Shown here: in pieces, positions 32,629 through 42,244 of the stretch | Layout of the letters: each line of letters opens with the position of its first letter | Position numbering within the stretch: position 1 is the first letter of the stretch | Origin: CAZNKU01 sp045545235 | Lineage (GTDB): Bacteria > Bacillota > Clostridia > Monoglobales > Firm-18 | DNA length: 54,642 nucleotides | Assembly (NCBI GenBank): GCA_045545235.1 | Contig: JAZQAN010000038.1 | Location: forward strand, 1-54,642 | Direction of reading: 5' to 3' | Program-made: the position numbers and the translations under genes | The notes under the pieces: model-generated | What the model was told of the DNA's origin: nothing | Databases searched by the model: none | Seen by the model: only the letters and a program-made list of their open reading frames with translations

Positions 32629-34167
32629 ATGAGTCTGGCAAAAGTTAACAGTATGGGTATAAGCGGTATTGACGGTTATATTGTAACTGTTGAAACTGAT
32701 TTGTCTAATGGCCTTCCGGCATTTGATATAGTTGGGTTACCGGATGCATCGGTTAAAGAAAGTAAGGAACGAGTGAGAGCTGCCATTAAAAACAGCAATT
32801 ATTCCGTCCCAACAAAAAGAATTACAGTAAACCTTGCACCGGCAGACAGAAAAAAAGAAGGGGCAGTTTATGACTTGCCAATTACAGTTGCTATTCTTTC
32901 TGCGTCCGGGCAGATTATGGAAGAAGCAACAGCGGGATGCGCTTTTCTCGGAGAGCTTTCTCTTGATGGAGCGTTAAGAGGTGTTCAGGGAGTTTTGCCA
33001 ATGGTTCTTGCTGCAAGAGATAATGGCATAAAAAAGGTGTTTCTTCCTTTGGGAAATGCCAATGAGGCAGCTGTTGTAGCTGATGTTGAAGTTTTTGGTG
33101 CAGATAATATTTCTGAAATTGTAAAGCATCTTAATGGCGAAGAGGCTATAGAAGCTACACGTTCGGATATTGAGCGGATATTTGCACATAATTCATATTA
33201 TCCTGTGGATTTTTCTGATGTAAAAGGGCAGAAAAGTGTGAAAAGGGCAATTGAGGTTGCTGTCGCAGGTGGACACAACATTCTTCTTATAGGAAGTCCC
33301 GGTACAGGCAAATCGATGCTTGCACAGAGGATACCTACAATTTTGCCTCCACTTACTTTTGAAGAGGCACTTGAAACTACAAAAATTCATTCTATCTCCG
33401 GTGTTATGGAGCCGGGGGCGTCTTTGGTTACAACAAGGCCGTTCAGAAGTCCTCATCACACGGTTTCACCTATAGGGTTGATTGGGGGAGGAACAAATCC
33501 AAAGCCCGGTGAGGTTAGTATTGCACATAATGGAGTGTTGTTTTTGGATGAACTTCCGGAATTTCAAAGGCTTGCAATTGAAGTTTTGCGCCAACCCCTT
33601 GAGGATGGTCGTGTAAGTATTACACGAGCAAATGCAAGTTACACTTATCCTTCAAATGTGTTGCTTGTGGCTTCTATGAACCCTTGTAAATGCGGATATT
33701 ACGGTGACCCTAAACACGAATGTACATGTACACCGCCGCAAATACAGAAATATGTAAGTAAAATAAGTGGTCCGATGCTTGACCGTATTGACATACATGT
33801 CGAGGTTCCTTCTGTATCATATTCGGACTTGTCTGCAGATACACAGGAAGAAACGAGTTCATCAATAAAAAGCCGCGTTGAAAAAGCGAGAAAAATTCAG
33901 CACGACAGATATATTAATGACGGAATATATACAAATTCACAGCTTTCTTCTTCTCTTATAAGAAAGTATTGTCCTGTAAGTCAGGAAATAAAAGATGTTT
34001 TACGTTCGGCGTTTGATAATCTTGGTTTATCGGCAAGAGCTCACGACCGTATACTTAAGGTTGCGAGAACTATTGCGGATCTGGATGGAAGTGTGGATAT
34101 AACCGTAAACCATATTGCAGAGGCTATTCAGTACAGAAGTCTTGACAGAAAATTTTGGGGAGTGTGA
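32629..34167 (+). CDS. comM: ComM/YifB family Mg-chelatase-like AAA ATPase
   Basis: A 512-residue protein with an N-terminal Lon-S5-like fold (LSNGLPAFDIVGLPDASVKESKERVRAA), a central AAA+ domain with Walker A IGSPGTGKSM and Walker B VLFLDELPEF, a zinc-type cysteine group (NPCKCGYYGDPKHECTC) and a C-terminal helical domain. In transformable species ComM is a hexameric helicase that extends recombination branches. GGAGG precedes the ATG. Together with dprA it may serve DNA uptake, though no uptake machinery is in this window. Confidence 0.93.
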   Translation: MSLAKVNSMGISGIDGYIVTVETDLSNGLPAFDIVGLPDASVKESKERVRAAIKNSNYSVPTKRITVNLAPADRKKEGAVYDLPITVAILSASGQIMEEATAGCAFLGELSLDGALRGVQGVLPMVLAARDNGIKKVFLPLGNANEAAVVADVEVFGADNISEIVKHLNGEEAIEATRSDIERIFAHNSYYPVDFSDVKGQKSVKRAIEVAVAGGHNILLIGSPGTGKSMLAQRIPTILPPLTFEEALETTKIHSISGVMEPGASLVTTRPFRSPHHTVSPIGLIGGGTNPKPGEVSIAHNGVLFLDELPEFQRLAIEVLRQPLEDGRVSITRANASYTYPSNVLLVASMNPCKCGYYGDPKHECTCTPPQIQKYVSKISGPMLDRIDIHVEVPSVSYSDLSADTQEETSSSIKSRVEKARKIQHDRYINDGIYTNSQLSSSLIRKYCPVSQEIKDVLRSAFDNLGLSARAHDRILKVARTIADLDGSVDITVNHIAEAIQYRSLDRKFWGV

Positions 34168-34171
34168 AGTT

Positions 34172-34666
34172 TTGCAATTAAATATTGTTATGGTTGAACC
34201 TGAAATCCCACAGAATACGGGTAATGTTGCACGTACCTGTGCTGCAACAGGGGCAAGACTGCACCTTGTAAAGCCGATGGGATTTGAAATAGATGATAAA
34301 AAATTAAAAAGAGCGGGGCTTGATTACTGGCATCTTCTTGATATCACCTATTATGAAAGCCTTGATGAGTTTATGGAAATTCATAAAAATGATACAATGT
34401 TTTATTTTACTACCAAGGCACCACGTGCGTATACGGAGGTTGAATTTCCCGATGAAGTTTATCTGTTGTTCGGAAAAGAAACCAAGGGCTTGCCGGAGGA
34501 ACTTTTGGTGAAAAACTATGATGACAGATGTGTAAGAATACCTATGATTGATGAAGCAAGGTCGCTTAATTTATCAAATGCAGTAGCTATTGCTGCTTAC
34601 GAATTTTTGAGACAAAAAAATTTTTCGGAATTGTTGCAGGAGGGAAAACTACATGGCACATATTAA
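34172..34666 (+). CDS. trmL: tRNA (cytidine/uridine-34-2'-O)-methyltransferase TrmL
   Basis: A 164-residue SPOUT enzyme that methylates the wobble ribose in leucine tRNAs. MVEPEIPQNTGNVARTCAATG, LLFGKETKGLPEEL and RIPMIDEARSLNLSNAVAIAAYE are the three SPOUT motifs. The frame runs back to 34115 inside comM, but the protein proper begins at TTG 34172, nine bases after GGGGAG and four after the comM stop. One of its natural substrates carries the cmnm5U made by MnmE-MnmG, both encoded in this window. It overlaps the degV start by 14 bases. Confidence 0.93.
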   Translation: MQLNIVMVEPEIPQNTGNVARTCAATGARLHLVKPMGFEIDDKKLKRAGLDYWHLLDITYYESLDEFMEIHKNDTMFYFTTKAPRAYTEVEFPDEVYLLFGKETKGLPEELLVKNYDDRCVRIPMIDEARSLNLSNAVAIAAYEFLRQKNFSELLQEGKLHGTY

Positions 34667-35519
34667 AATTATTACTGACTCAGCAAGTGATATACCAAAA
34701 TATCTGGTTGAAAAATATAATATAGGTTATTTACCTATTTGTATAGTTATGGACGGAAAGGTGTATTATGACAGATACGACCTTGACGGAAGAGAATATA
34801 TGAAGAGTCTTCCTGAAAAAGAGGAAATACCAACTACAAGTATGGTTCCTCTTGAATTGATGGAAAAAGAATTCCGTGCCAATCTTGATTCTTATGATTA
34901 TCAGATTTTTGTTTCACTATCAGCAAAGGCAAGTGGTGGAAACAATGCTGCACATCTTTTGAAGGAACAAATTGAGGATGAACTTGGGCATGAGTCAAAT
35001 ATTATCGTTCTTGACAGCGAAAAGTATTCTATGCTTTTCGGTAAGGATGTTGTAAAAATGGCAGAGCTTGCTGCAAATGATGCTTCACTTGAAGAAGTTA
35101 TGGAAGCATTTGAAAAGGGTAAGAAAACAGGCAATGCATTCTTTATTGTGGATGATCTTAAGCATCTTCAAAAGGGAGGTAGAATTAAGGCAACAACTGC
35201 TTTGATAGGCGGTATGCTTGGTATTAAGCCTATTCTTACAATAAATGATGGTTTAGTAGAAAATATCGGAAAAGAGCGTGGTATGCAAAAATCGCTCAAC
35301 AAGATTGTAAATATGACCGCAGAGGTTTATGATAGTGAAAACAAACCCAAAATATGGCTTGCCAACGGCTATGCCGATGAAAGTTGCAATATTGCAATAG
35401 AATTGTTGAAAGAAAAATTGGGCGATGTTGAAATTGAAATGTTTGATTTGGGTTGTATAATAGGAACTCATACCGGTCCCGGAGTTGTTGGGATTATATT
35501 TGATATGAGAGGTGAATAA
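34653..35519 (+). CDS. DegV family fatty-acid-binding protein (first copy)
   Basis: A 288-residue DegV protein. KIITDSASDIPKYL at the start and GTHTGPGVVGIIF at the end are family marks, as is KGGRIKATTALIGGMLGIKPIL in the middle. DegV proteins bind a single fatty acid; in Gram-positives the FakB members present it to the kinase FakA for phosphorylation. The start ATG overlaps the end of trmL and follows AGGAGGG. A second family member lies at 41303-42154; no FakA gene is here. Confidence 0.92.
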   Translation: MAHIKIITDSASDIPKYLVEKYNIGYLPICIVMDGKVYYDRYDLDGREYMKSLPEKEEIPTTSMVPLELMEKEFRANLDSYDYQIFVSLSAKASGGNNAAHLLKEQIEDELGHESNIIVLDSEKYSMLFGKDVVKMAELAANDASLEEVMEAFEKGKKTGNAFFIVDDLKHLQKGGRIKATTALIGGMLGIKPILTINDGLVENIGKERGMQKSLNKIVNMTAEVYDSENKPKIWLANGYADESCNIAIELLKEKLGDVEIEMFDLGCIIGTHTGPGVVGIIFDMRGE

Positions 35520-35522
35520 GTT

Positions 35523-37697
35523 TTGAAAATTTTGATGGTGTTAATGGGTCTTGAAATTGGTGGAGCCGAAACCCATGTAGTTGAACTTGCAATTGAGCTT
35601 TCAAAACGAGGGCACGAGATCCATATTGCATCAAATGGCGGAGTTTATGAAAATGAAATTAAAAAATACAATATAATACATCATAAATTGCCATTGCATA
35701 ATAAAAAATATAATAGTTTTTTAAAATCTTATTTTGGGCTTAAAAACATTATAAAAAGCAATGATTTTGACCTTGTACATGCCCATGCCAGAATTCCCGG
35801 TTTTATATGTGGTTTGTTGCATAAAAAACTCAAATTCAGATTTATCACATCGGCACATTGGGTATTTAAAACCAATTTTGCTCTTAAGTATATTACAAAC
35901 TGGGGAGAGTATTCTGTTGCCGTAAGTAATGATATAAAGAAGTATCTTATAGACAGTTATGATTATCCCGAAAACAAAATTTCCGTTACAATCAACGGAA
36001 TAGATACAGAAAAATTTTCATGTGATACTGATTATTCCGACATTGCCAAAGAATTTAATTTTGGTGAGGGCAAAAAGCGTATAGTATATGTTAGTCGTAT
36101 GGATGTTGACAGAAGTGCAGTTGCATTTAATTTGCTTAATGTTACACCTGAACTTTTAAAAAAATATCCTGACCTTGAAGTGGTAATTGTTGGTGGAGGA
36201 AATGATTATAGCCGTCTTGTTAAAAAAGTTGATGAAGTGAACAAAATAACAGGCAAGAGAGTAGCTATTGCCACAAACGGAAGAACTGATATAAATAAAT
36301 TTGTTGCAGCGGGTCATATGTTTATTGGTGTTTCGCGAGCAGCTCTTGAAGCAATGTCTGCTAAAAAACCGGTTATAATTGCCGGAAACGAAGGTTATAT
36401 AGGTGTATTTGAACAGGATAAAATAGATATAAGCATAAAGACAAATTTCTGCTGCCGCGGCTGTATAATGCCGTCTGATGATATTTTGTATAATGATATA
36501 TGTCGTATTCTTGACAGCAATGATATTGACAGTATGGGTGAATTTAACAGACAGTTTATTCTGGATAATTACTCTGTTTCCAGAATGGCAGATGATTATG
36601 AAGATGCCTACAAAACATTGTTGAAAAAGAATCCTTTCCGCGAAAATGATGTTGTTATTTCCGGTTATTATGGCTATAAAAATATTGGTGATGATTCTAT
36701 GCTTAAGGCAATAATCAAAAGCCTGAAAATTCAAAAACCCGATATACAGATAACCGTACTTTCAAAAAAGCCGTTTGAAACTGCGGCAATCCATGACGTG
36801 AAAAGCGTTTACAGATTCAATATTTTTAAAATAATGAATGTTATGAAACATTCTCGTTTGTTAATAAGCGGGGGAGGAAGTTTGTTGCAGGATGTTACAA
36901 GTTCTCATTCTTACAACTATTACTCGTCAATAATAAAGCTTGCTCTTAAATATGGAACAAGAGTTATGGTGTATGCTAATGGTATAGGGCCAATTAAGTC
37001 GCAAAGTAATATGGAAGACTGTATAAAATTACTTAATTTGGTAGATAAAATAACACTTCGTGATAAAAAATCCTATGAAATGCTTGAAAACATGAAAATA
37101 TCAGGAGACGTAAGCATATCTTCAGATCCGGCACTGTCACTTATGCCTTCAGATGAAGGCTATGGTGAAGATGTTCCGTATTTTGTTGTTTCTGTAAGAA
37201 AATGGAAAGGGCTTCCAGATGATTTTGCAGATAAATTGGCTGAAGTTTGTAAAAAGATTAAGTATAAATACAATATTCTACCTGTGCTGGTTCCTATGCA
37301 GGGATGGATGGATAATGATATATGTAAAAAAATTGCGCTAAACTGCGACGGAAAATTTATAACGACATTTAAAAATCCTGAGAACCTCATAGAGTATATT
37401 GAGCATAGTGAATTTGTAGTTGGTATGCGACTTCATTCGTTGATATACTCCCTTGGTGTGAATGTTCCCGTTGTTGCTTTGTCATATGACCCTAAGGTAG
37501 ATGCAATTATAGAAGAATGGGGTTGTTGTGCGGCATTTGACGTAAAAAATCTTGATGTTGAAGCAATTTGCAAAGAAATTGAAAATATAATCGAAAACAA
37601 GACGAATTTGGTTGAACACATATCACAGGTAACAAAAATAATGAAAGAAAGAAATTTGAGTGATGCAAAAGAAGCCGTAAGGCTTATGGAATTTTGA
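35523..37697 (+). CDS. GT4 glycosyltransferase fused to CsaB-like pyruvyl transferase
   Basis: A 724-residue fusion. Residues 1 to about 365 form a GT-B glycosyltransferase of family 4 type: GLEIGGAETHVVELA near the start, VYVSRMDVDRSAVAFNLL, and RAALEAMSAKKPVIIAG, the donor-binding region. Residues from about 373 are a polysaccharide pyruvyl transferase of the CsaB type: SGYYGYKNIGDDSMLKA, LLISGGGSLLQD and VGMRLHSLIYSLG. CsaB adds pyruvate ketals to wall polysaccharide, which anchors SLH-domain proteins. The fusion suggests one enzyme that adds a sugar and pyruvylates the glycan. TTG start eight bases after AGAGGTG. There is no frameshift or stop between the halves. It lies just before mreB. 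Confidence 0.85.
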   Translation: MKILMVLMGLEIGGAETHVVELAIELSKRGHEIHIASNGGVYENEIKKYNIIHHKLPLHNKKYNSFLKSYFGLKNIIKSNDFDLVHAHARIPGFICGLLHKKLKFRFITSAHWVFKTNFALKYITNWGEYSVAVSNDIKKYLIDSYDYPENKISVTINGIDTEKFSCDTDYSDIAKEFNFGEGKKRIVYVSRMDVDRSAVAFNLLNVTPELLKKYPDLEVVIVGGGNDYSRLVKKVDEVNKITGKRVAIATNGRTDINKFVAAGHMFIGVSRAALEAMSAKKPVIIAGNEGYIGVFEQDKIDISIKTNFCCRGCIMPSDDILYNDICRILDSNDIDSMGEFNRQFILDNYSVSRMADDYEDAYKTLLKKNPFRENDVVISGYYGYKNIGDDSMLKAIIKSLKIQKPDIQITVLSKKPFETAAIHDVKSVYRFNIFKIMNVMKHSRLLISGGGSLLQDVTSSHSYNYYSSIIKLALKYGTRVMVYANGIGPIKSQSNMEDCIKLLNLVDKITLRDKKSYEMLENMKISGDVSISSDPALSLMPSDEGYGEDVPYFVVSVRKWKGLPDDFADKLAEVCKKIKYKYNILPVLVPMQGWMDNDICKKIALNCDGKFITTFKNPENLIEYIEHSEFVVGMRLHSLIYSLGVNVPVVALSYDPKVDAIIEEWGCCAAFDVKNLDVEAICKEIENIIENKTNLVEHISQVTKIMKERNLSDAKEAVRLMEF

Positions 37698-37719
37698 TAA
37701 AGAAATGGAGGAATAAAAT

Positions 37720-38781
37720 ATGAGATTTGATTTAAGCAATTTGTTTAAAATCAGCAATGATATAGGTATCGACCTTGGTACTGCATCTGTGTTGGTTTAT
37801 GTAAAGGGCAAAGGTATTGTTCTGGAGGAACCTTCTGTTGTTGCTATGGATACTTCTAATAAGCATCTTCTGGCAGTTGGTGAAGAGGCAAGACGTATGC
37901 TTGGACGTACACCGGGTAATATTGTTGCTATAAGACCACTTAAGGATGGTGTTATTTCTGACTATGATATGACAGAAAAAATGTTAAGACACTTCCTTGA
38001 TAAGGTATGTAAAAAAAGAATTTTTAAACCTCGTGTTATGATTTGCGTACCAAGTGGTGTTACTGAAGTAGAAGAAAGAGCAGTTATTGATGCTGCAACT
38101 CAGGCGGGGGCAAGTAGAACTTATCTTATTGAAGAACCTATTGCAGGTGCAATCGGTGCAGGTATTGATATTGCAAAGCCAAGCGGTACTATGATAGTTG
38201 ATATCGGTGGTGGTACGACTGACATAGCTGTTATTTCACTTGGCGGTATTGTTGTATCTGAATCAATTAAGGTTGCCGGAGATAAATTTGATGATGCGAT
38301 TATAAAATATATAAGAAAGAAGCATAATATACTTATAGGTGAACGTACTGCTGAACAGCTTAAAATCAATATTGGATGTGTATTTGAAAGAACAGAAGAG
38401 GATAAAATGGTTCGTATGGAATCTACGGAAATACGTGGCAGAAGCCTTGTGTCGGGGTTGCCTAAAACCATTACAATAACTGCTGATGAAATGTTTGAAG
38501 CTTTTGAGGAACCGTCATTGCAGATTGTTGATGCAGTTAAAGCTGTTCTTGAACAAACACCTCCCGAGTTGGTTGGCGATATCAGCGAAAAAGGTATTGT
38601 CATGACAGGCGGCGGTTCGCTTATCTGGGGTCTTGACAGACTGATAGCTCACGAAACAGGTATTCAGTGCTATGTTGCTGAAAATCCAATTTCGTGTGTT
38701 GCTATCGGTACTGGCAAATCATTGGAAATGCTTGATGTACTTATGGAAAGTAAATCAAGAAACAAATACAAAATTCAGTAA
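37720..38781 (+). CDS. mreB: rod shape-determining protein MreB/Mbl
   Basis: A 353-residue bacterial actin that organises lateral wall synthesis. Phosphate-1 IGIDLGTASVLVYVKGKGIVLEEPSVVA, the MIVDIGGGTTDIAVISLGG phosphate-2 loop and GIVMTGGGSLIWGLDRLI adenosine motif are intact. MreC and MreD genes are not adjacent, so it could be the mbl-type paralogue. GGAGG precedes the ATG, 22 bases after the fusion glycosyltransferase. Confidence 0.94.
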   Translation: MRFDLSNLFKISNDIGIDLGTASVLVYVKGKGIVLEEPSVVAMDTSNKHLLAVGEEARRMLGRTPGNIVAIRPLKDGVISDYDMTEKMLRHFLDKVCKKRIFKPRVMICVPSGVTEVEERAVIDAATQAGASRTYLIEEPIAGAIGAGIDIAKPSGTMIVDIGGGTTDIAVISLGGIVVSESIKVAGDKFDDAIIKYIRKKHNILIGERTAEQLKINIGCVFERTEEDKMVRMESTEIRGRSLVSGLPKTITITADEMFEAFEEPSLQIVDAVKAVLEQTPPELVGDISEKGIVMTGGGSLIWGLDRLIAHETGIQCYVAENPISCVAIGTGKSLEMLDVLMESKSRNKYKIQ

Positions 38782-38889
38782 TGAGTTTTTTGGATTTTTT
38801 AATCCTTATGTTTTAATTATGTAATATCAATTATAGTAATTAAAAAAGTTTTTATGTACGGAAAATAAATGAATTATGGAGGTTAAAAC

Positions 38890-40557
38890 GTGGCAAAAAA
38901 ACAAAATTTAAAAATTATCCCCCTTGGTGGTCTGGAGGAGATCGGAAAAAACATTACAGTGTTTGAATACGGTAATGATATAGTGGTTCTGGACTGCGGT
39001 ATGGCGTTTCCCGATGAGGAGATGCCCGGTGTGGATATTGTAATACCTGATTTTGCGTATCTTGAAAAAAATCAGGATAAAATAAGGGCAGTTGTTTTGA
39101 CCCATGGTCACGAGGACCATATAGGTGCATTGCCTTATTTTCTCAGCAAGATTAATGTGCCCGTTTACGGCACAAGGCTAACAATCGGGCTTGTACAAAA
39201 CAAGCTTAAGGAACACGGACTTGATAAATCAGTAAAATTACACAGTGTATTGCCGGGGAATGTGTTGAAGCTTGGGGAATTCCGAGTGGAATTTATAAGA
39301 AGTAATCACAGTATTCCTGATGCGGCGGCAATAGCTTTTCACACTCCTGTAGGTGTAATATTGCATACAGGTGACTTTAAAATAGATACAACACCCATTG
39401 AAGGTAAAATGATTGACTTAAAGCGTATTGGTGAACTTGGCAAAAAAGGCATCCTTGCCCTGATGTCAGACAGTACTAATGCGGAACGCTCGGGGTATAC
39501 TATGAGTGAGAGTACGGTGGGTGCTACATTTGATGAAATATTTCGTAATAATCAGAAAAACCGCATAATTGTAGCAACTTTTGCTTCAAATATTCACAGA
39601 ATGCAACAAATAGTAAACTCTGCCGTTCAGTATGGACGTAAAATAGCTCTTTCGGGGCGCAGTATAGTAAATGTTGTTTCTGTTGCTGTAGAGCTTGGTC
39701 ATATGAAGGTGCCCAAGGGAACTTTGATTGACATTGATGAAATTACAAATTATCCGCCTCATAAGCTTGTTATAATAACAACCGGCAGTCAGGGTGAAAC
39801 TATGAGTGCGCTTGCGAGAATGGCTTATTCCGAGCACAAGAAGGTTACTCTTGGACCTAAGGATACTGTAATTATATCGGCAAATCCTATACCGGGTAAT
39901 GAAAAGGCGGTATCAAGGGTTATTAATGAACTTTACAAGCTTGGTACCAATGTTATTTATGAGGCGTTGGCAGATATTCACGTTTCAGGGCATGCATGTG
40001 CAGAAGAACTTAAGATAGTAATGAATCTTGCAAATCCAAAATTCTTTATTCCTGTTCACGGGGAATACAGACATTTATATCATCATTCTGCAATTGCACA
40101 GAAGCTTGGAATACCAGAAAAAAATATAATAAAACTTCAAATTGGCAGTGTGCTTGAAATAAATAGCGAAAAGTACAAAATTAACGGGTCGGTTCCGTCG
40201 GGAAGGGTTCTTGTTGACGGACTTGGCGTTGGTGATGTGGGCAATATTGTTTTAAGAGACAGAAAATTGCTGGCTGAAGACGGTATAATAATAGTTGTTG
40301 TTACTCTTGATTCCCATTCGCACGAAATTGTATCAGGACCTGATGTTGTATCAAGGGGCTTTGTGTATATGCGCGAAAGTGAAGATTTGATGGAAAACAT
40401 CCGCGAGTGTGCACAGAAATCAATTGAAAAGTGCAATTACAGAAGAAATAGTGACTGGAATACTATGAAGACCAGAATAAAGGGAGACTTAAGTGATTAT
40501 TTGTATTATAAAACAAAGAGAAAGCCGATGATATTACCGGTTATAATGGAAGTTTAA
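38890..40557 (+). CDS. rnjA: ribonuclease J
   Basis: A 555-residue metallo-beta-lactamase/beta-CASP RNase with 5' exonuclease and endonuclease activity, central to RNA decay in Bacillota. The zinc-binding THGHEDHIGALPY motif lies about residue 75, SNHSIPDAAA and HTGDFKIDTTP follow, then the beta-CASP VATFASNIHRMQQI, HVSGHA and IPVHGEYRHLYHH. GTG start with GGAGG nearby. It is 108 bases after mreB, with only a weak stem (GGATT/AATCC) between them. BI-1 and degV follow closely. Confidence 0.95.
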   Translation: MAKKQNLKIIPLGGLEEIGKNITVFEYGNDIVVLDCGMAFPDEEMPGVDIVIPDFAYLEKNQDKIRAVVLTHGHEDHIGALPYFLSKINVPVYGTRLTIGLVQNKLKEHGLDKSVKLHSVLPGNVLKLGEFRVEFIRSNHSIPDAAAIAFHTPVGVILHTGDFKIDTTPIEGKMIDLKRIGELGKKGILALMSDSTNAERSGYTMSESTVGATFDEIFRNNQKNRIIVATFASNIHRMQQIVNSAVQYGRKIALSGRSIVNVVSVAVELGHMKVPKGTLIDIDEITNYPPHKLVIITTGSQGETMSALARMAYSEHKKVTLGPKDTVIISANPIPGNEKAVSRVINELYKLGTNVIYEALADIHVSGHACAEELKIVMNLANPKFFIPVHGEYRHLYHHSAIAQKLGIPEKNIIKLQIGSVLEINSEKYKINGSVPSGRVLVDGLGVGDVGNIVLRDRKLLAEDGIIIVVVTLDSHSHEIVSGPDVVSRGFVYMRESEDLMENIRECAQKSIEKCNYRRNSDWNTMKTRIKGDLSDYLYYKTKRKPMILPVIMEV

Positions 40558-40569
40558 GGAGGTTTTTTT

Positions 40570-41277
40570 ATGGAAAACAATAATTTTTATTCTTCACAAC
40601 AGGAATTGGAATTGCAGGAAGGTGTCACATCTTATGTTTCAAAGGTTTTTGGTACAATGTTTCTTGGTTTATTGATTACGGCGTTATCTGCATTGTTTAC
40701 CGCAACAAGTGAAACTATGATTAGACTTTTATACGGTGGTCCACTTGTTTTTGTACTTGCAATAGCAGAGCTTGTGCTTGTAGTGGCACTTTCTGCAAGA
40801 ATTACAAAAATAAGTCACGCATCTGCTCTTATTATGTACTACGCATATGCAATTTTAAATGGAATTACTCTTTCAAGTATATTTTTTGTATATGACATCG
40901 GAACAGTTTATACTGCATTTTTCACGACGGCAATTTCTTTTGGCGTAATGGCGATATATGGTATTAAAACAAAGAAGGATTTAACTAAAATAGGAAGTAT
41001 GCTTATAATGTTACTTGTAGGTATTGTAATAGCGTCTCTTATTAACATATTTATCGGAAGCGAAAGCTTTGACCTTGTTATTTCGTTTATTGCTGTTGCC
41101 GTTTTTGTCGGCTTGGTTGCATTTGATACTCAAAAGCTTAAATCTTATTATTATTCATCATTGAATGACCCTCAGATGCAAAGAAAAATAGGGATTATGG
41201 GTGCGTTGTCACTTTATCTTGATTTTATAAATATTTTCTTATATCTTTTGAGAATATTTGGCAACAGAAGAAATTAA
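40570..41277 (+). CDS. Bax inhibitor-1/YccA family membrane protein
   Basis: A 235-residue protein with seven predicted membrane segments between residues 25 and 230 and the family end FDTQKLKSYYYSS...LYLDFINIFLYLLRIFGNRRN. The bacterial YetJ relative is a pH-gated calcium leak channel; FtsH-modulating YccA is another relative. Its C-terminal aspartates (VAFDTQ, YLDFIN) correspond to the pore di-aspartyl pair of the channel group. GGAGG precedes the ATG, 12 bases after rnjA. Confidence 0.9.
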   Translation: MENNNFYSSQQELELQEGVTSYVSKVFGTMFLGLLITALSALFTATSETMIRLLYGGPLVFVLAIAELVLVVALSARITKISHASALIMYYAYAILNGITLSSIFFVYDIGTVYTAFFTTAISFGVMAIYGIKTKKDLTKIGSMLIMLLVGIVIASLINIFIGSESFDLVISFIAVAVFVGLVAFDTQKLKSYYYSSLNDPQMQRKIGIMGALSLYLDFINIFLYLLRIFGNRRN

Positions 41278-41302
41278 TAAACCTTTTATAGGAGGAAAAT
41301 AT

Positions 41303-42154
41303 ATGGCTGTTAAAATTATTACAGATTCCGCCTGCGATATAACCAAGGCTATGGAGTCAAAGTACAATGTGGAAATCATTCCGCTACAGGTGGATATAGA
41401 CGGTACTCTTTTTAAAGACCGTGAGGAAATTGAGCCTCTTACCGTCTATGAGAAAATGAGGGCAGGGGCTGCACCTAAAACTTCGCTTGTTGTAAGTGAC
41501 CGACTTTCTGATGCTCTTATAAATCATGCCAAAGCAGGAGATGAAGTAATTTATATTTCATTTTCATCTGCTCTTTCAGGATCTTATAACCTTGCCAAAT
41601 TAACAACTGAAGATGTTTGTGCGGAATATCCCGATTTTAAAATAGAGATTATAGATTCAAAATGTGCTTCATTTGGTCAGGGTATGGTAGTTTTACTTGC
41701 TATGCAGGCACTTGAAAAAGGTATGGGTTTTGATGAGCTTACAGAAAAAATCCGTTACTGGAGCGACAATATGGAACATATTTTTACAGTTGATGATCTT
41801 GAGTACTTATACCGTGGCGGACGAGTAAGCAAAGCAAGTAAGGTGCTTGGTGGACTTTTGGGAATTAAGCCTGTTTTACACGTTAGTGATGAAGGAAAGC
41901 TTGTACCTTTGGAAAAATGCAGAGGGCAGAAAAAAACTCTTGCTCGTATGGTTGATATGATGGGTGAGCTTAATCCTGATATAGGTAATACAACAGTAGG
42001 TATTATCCATGCGGATTCTGCAGACGTTGCGGAAACTGTACGTAATATGGTTGTTGAGAAATATGGTTGTAAGGATATACTTATGTCAGAACTTGGTGCT
42101 GTTATCGGTGCACATGCAGGCCCCGGAACAATAGCTATATTTTTCTTGAGTTAA
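41303..42154 (+). CDS. DegV family fatty-acid-binding protein (second copy)
   Basis: A 283-residue DegV protein. MAVKIITDSACDITKAMESKY at ATG 41303 follows AGGAGG; the open frame upstream to 41258 overlaps the BI-1 gene and is ignored. GLLGIKPVLHVSDEGKLVPLEKCRGQKK and the end GAHAGPGTIAIFF are typical. It is clearly diverged from the copy at 34653, so the two may prefer different fatty acids. Last gene of the plus-strand run. Confidence 0.92.
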   Translation: MAVKIITDSACDITKAMESKYNVEIIPLQVDIDGTLFKDREEIEPLTVYEKMRAGAAPKTSLVVSDRLSDALINHAKAGDEVIYISFSSALSGSYNLAKLTTEDVCAEYPDFKIEIIDSKCASFGQGMVVLLAMQALEKGMGFDELTEKIRYWSDNMEHIFTVDDLEYLYRGGRVSKASKVLGGLLGIKPVLHVSDEGKLVPLEKCRGQKKTLARMVDMMGELNPDIGNTTVGIIHADSADVAETVRNMVVEKYGCKDILMSELGAVIGAHAGPGTIAIFFLS

Positions 42155-42184
42155 TAAAGAATATTAAAAGAGTTTACTTAAAAA

Positions 42185-42244
42185 GGGGAGAATATCTTTA
42201 AAAAGATATTCTCCTCAGCGCGTCGATAAACCTATCGACACGCT
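42185..42244. repeat. two adjacent palindromes after degV
   Basis: First stem: 42185-42198 with 42203-42216, 14 pairs including one G-U, loop of four. Second: AGCGCGTCGATA (42217-42228) with TATCGACACGCT (42233-42244), 11 of 12 pairs. Neither is followed by a plus-strand T-tract, so simple termination is not assured. The second abuts the left end of the repeat element. Confidence 0.7.

Noticed and set aside
36156..36734. 192-codon minus-strand frame inside the glycosyltransferase gene
   Set aside because: Shadow of the GT-CsaB fusion, Ile/Asn-rich, no start signals.
42185..42244. Terminator for degV
   Set aside because: Both hairpins are strong but lack a T-tract on the plus strand, so I list them as palindromes rather than terminators.
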